Source: Neptunicella sp048268085
GTDB lineage: Bacteria; Pseudomonadota; Gammaproteobacteria; Enterobacterales; Alteromonadaceae
DNA: 64,000 nucleotides
Reading direction: 5' to 3'
Assembly (NCBI RefSeq): GCF_048268085.1
Contig: NZ_JBLWWF010000013.1
Coordinates: 66,016 to 130,015, forward strand
Shown here: in pieces, positions 63,466 through 64,000 of the stretch
How the letters are laid out: each line of letters begins with the position of its first letter
How positions within the stretch are numbered: position 1 is the stretch's first letter
The notes under the pieces: generated by a model
What the model was told of the DNA's origin: nothing
Database searches by the model: none
What the model saw: only the letters and a program-made list of their open reading frames with translations
Program-made: the position numbers and the translations under genes

Positions 63466-63829
63466 TTTCCTTTATCCATTTTACGATTCTCATAACGTGG
63501 TAGTGGAAAACATTCTACCCAGATAATGTTTTGATGCAATATAGGTTATTAATTCAAAGTTTAAATTCGTTCCGGACGAGTTGGTCACATGGGGGTAAAT
63601 GGCGTCTCGAGTCGAGCACCGCTCGGCTAGCCATTTACGGGAGGCCGTGGATGGCCGACCTGGAGATTGCTTCAGGGAGGAATGACAGATGGCAGGTTAA
63701 ACCTGTTGATAGACTCGCCACAGCCCGATGGGTTGGGTTTCCCCATGGGATTGGTACTGTGCGGCAGCGCTTAGAGGAGGGATATCCGTCACAGACTTGC
63801 AGGATGTCCCTTCTGGAATGTGAAGCAAT
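63466..63829. other. Intergenic stretch between response regulator and rrn terminator, hairpin-rich
   Basis: No convincing gene in 364 bases. The part from 63590 is more GC-rich than its surroundings. It contains several dyads: TAAATGGC (63596-63603) with GCCATTTA (63630-63637) enclosing CGAGC/GCTCG, CAGGTTAAACCTG (63693-63705), and GGGATATCC with GGATGTCCC near 63779-63811. An open frame crosses it but runs into the terminator and has no visible protein logic. Confidence 0.4.
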
Positions 63830-63861
63830 AAAAAAGGGCTACCCTGACGGATAGCCCTTTC
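63830..63861 (-). terminator. rrn operon terminator
   Basis: On the minus strand AAGGGCTA pairs with TAGCCCTT around a 10-base loop and is followed by a T run, 10-40 bases beyond the 5S 3' end. Confidence 0.92.
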
Positions 63862-63870
63862 TCTAATTGG

Positions 63871-63990
63871 GAGTCTGGCGGTGTGCTACTCTCACATGGG
63901 GAAACCCCACACTACCATCGCCGCTAATACGTTTCACTTCTGAGTTCGGAATGGGATCAGGTGGTGCCGTATCGCTATGGCCGCCAGACA
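63871..63990 (-). rRNA. rrf: 5S ribosomal RNA
   Basis: 120 bases on the minus strand, starting TGTCTGGCGGCCATAGCG and ending in CGCCAGACTCC, whose ends pair as helix I. The inner segment with CCGAACTCAGAAGTGAAAC and GATGGTAGTGTGGGG is nearly identical to gammaproteobacterial 5S. It is the last gene of an rrn operon that continues beyond the right edge (23S expected upstream). Confidence 0.98.
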
Positions 63991-64000
63991 AAGACGGTTA

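Noticed and set aside
63531..63854. Open frame of 107 codons after the response regulator
   Set aside because: Runs into the rrn terminator, has no Shine-Dalgarno, and overlaps several dyads; no recognisable protein pattern.
1..64000. tRNA genes, insertion sequences or prophage
   Set aside because: No tRNA-like cloverleaf, transposase, integrase or phage structural gene was recognised anywhere in the window.

Overview
The window reads as chromosome of a marine-type gammaproteobacterium of the Alteromonadales, probably Alteromonadaceae. This is inferred from moderate GC, two large TonB-dependent receptors, the pilU-pilT-yggS-proC-yggT-DUF4426 gene order, DUF3545, and a thrLABC operon with an attenuator. 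No 16S sequence is present to confirm it; only a 5S rRNA gene lies at the right edge.

Layout. 1-5990: surface-glycan genes (two sulfotransferases, three glycosyltransferase-type proteins, a membrane O-acyltransferase). 5990-11959: an exported beta-helix protein, a GntR/FCD regulator and a TonB-dependent receptor, possibly a small carbohydrate-uptake locus. 12216-26684: a complete type I-E CRISPR-Cas system on the minus strand. It has a 60-repeat array with its leader next to cas2. A Phd/YefM-RelE/ParE toxin-antitoxin pair sits between cas6e and cas1, two small uncharacterised genes overlap into cas3, and a WYL-domain regulator stands at the head. 26861-33346: srmB, then a borosin-type peptide backbone N-methyltransferase followed by a 59-residue candidate precursor, a TPR-GGDEF protein, a TonB-domain protein and a cyclophilin. 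33404-41244: a probable cyanophycin-utilisation locus (exported cyanophycinase diverging from TonB receptor, inner-membrane carrier and isoaspartyl dipeptidase). 41241-58089: mostly housekeeping genes (pilU, pilT, yggS, proC, yggT, yaaA, macrodomain, tal, pgi, histidine kinase, DUF3545, ung, thrC, thrB, thrA, thrL). 58324-63465: a TetR-HlyD-ABC exporter operon, an alpha/beta hydrolase and a response regulator. 63590-64000: a hairpin-rich stretch, the rrn terminator and 5S rRNA.

How the parts work together. The CRISPR locus has all eight type I-E cas genes with intact visible catalytic motifs, and 58 of 60 repeats are identical, so it looks functional. The cyanophycin locus has a logical flow: cyanophycin is cut outside or in the periplasm to beta-Asp-Arg, imported, and split to Asp and Arg. 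The thr operon carries a Thr/Ile-rich leader peptide and attenuator, plus a tandem MetJ-type operator overlapping its promoter.

Most interesting items: the split borosin pair (28302-29303), the cyanophycin locus with an isoaspartyl dipeptidase lacking a metal-binding His, the toxin-antitoxin module and small genes embedded in the cas operon, and the MetJ-like site on the thr promoter.
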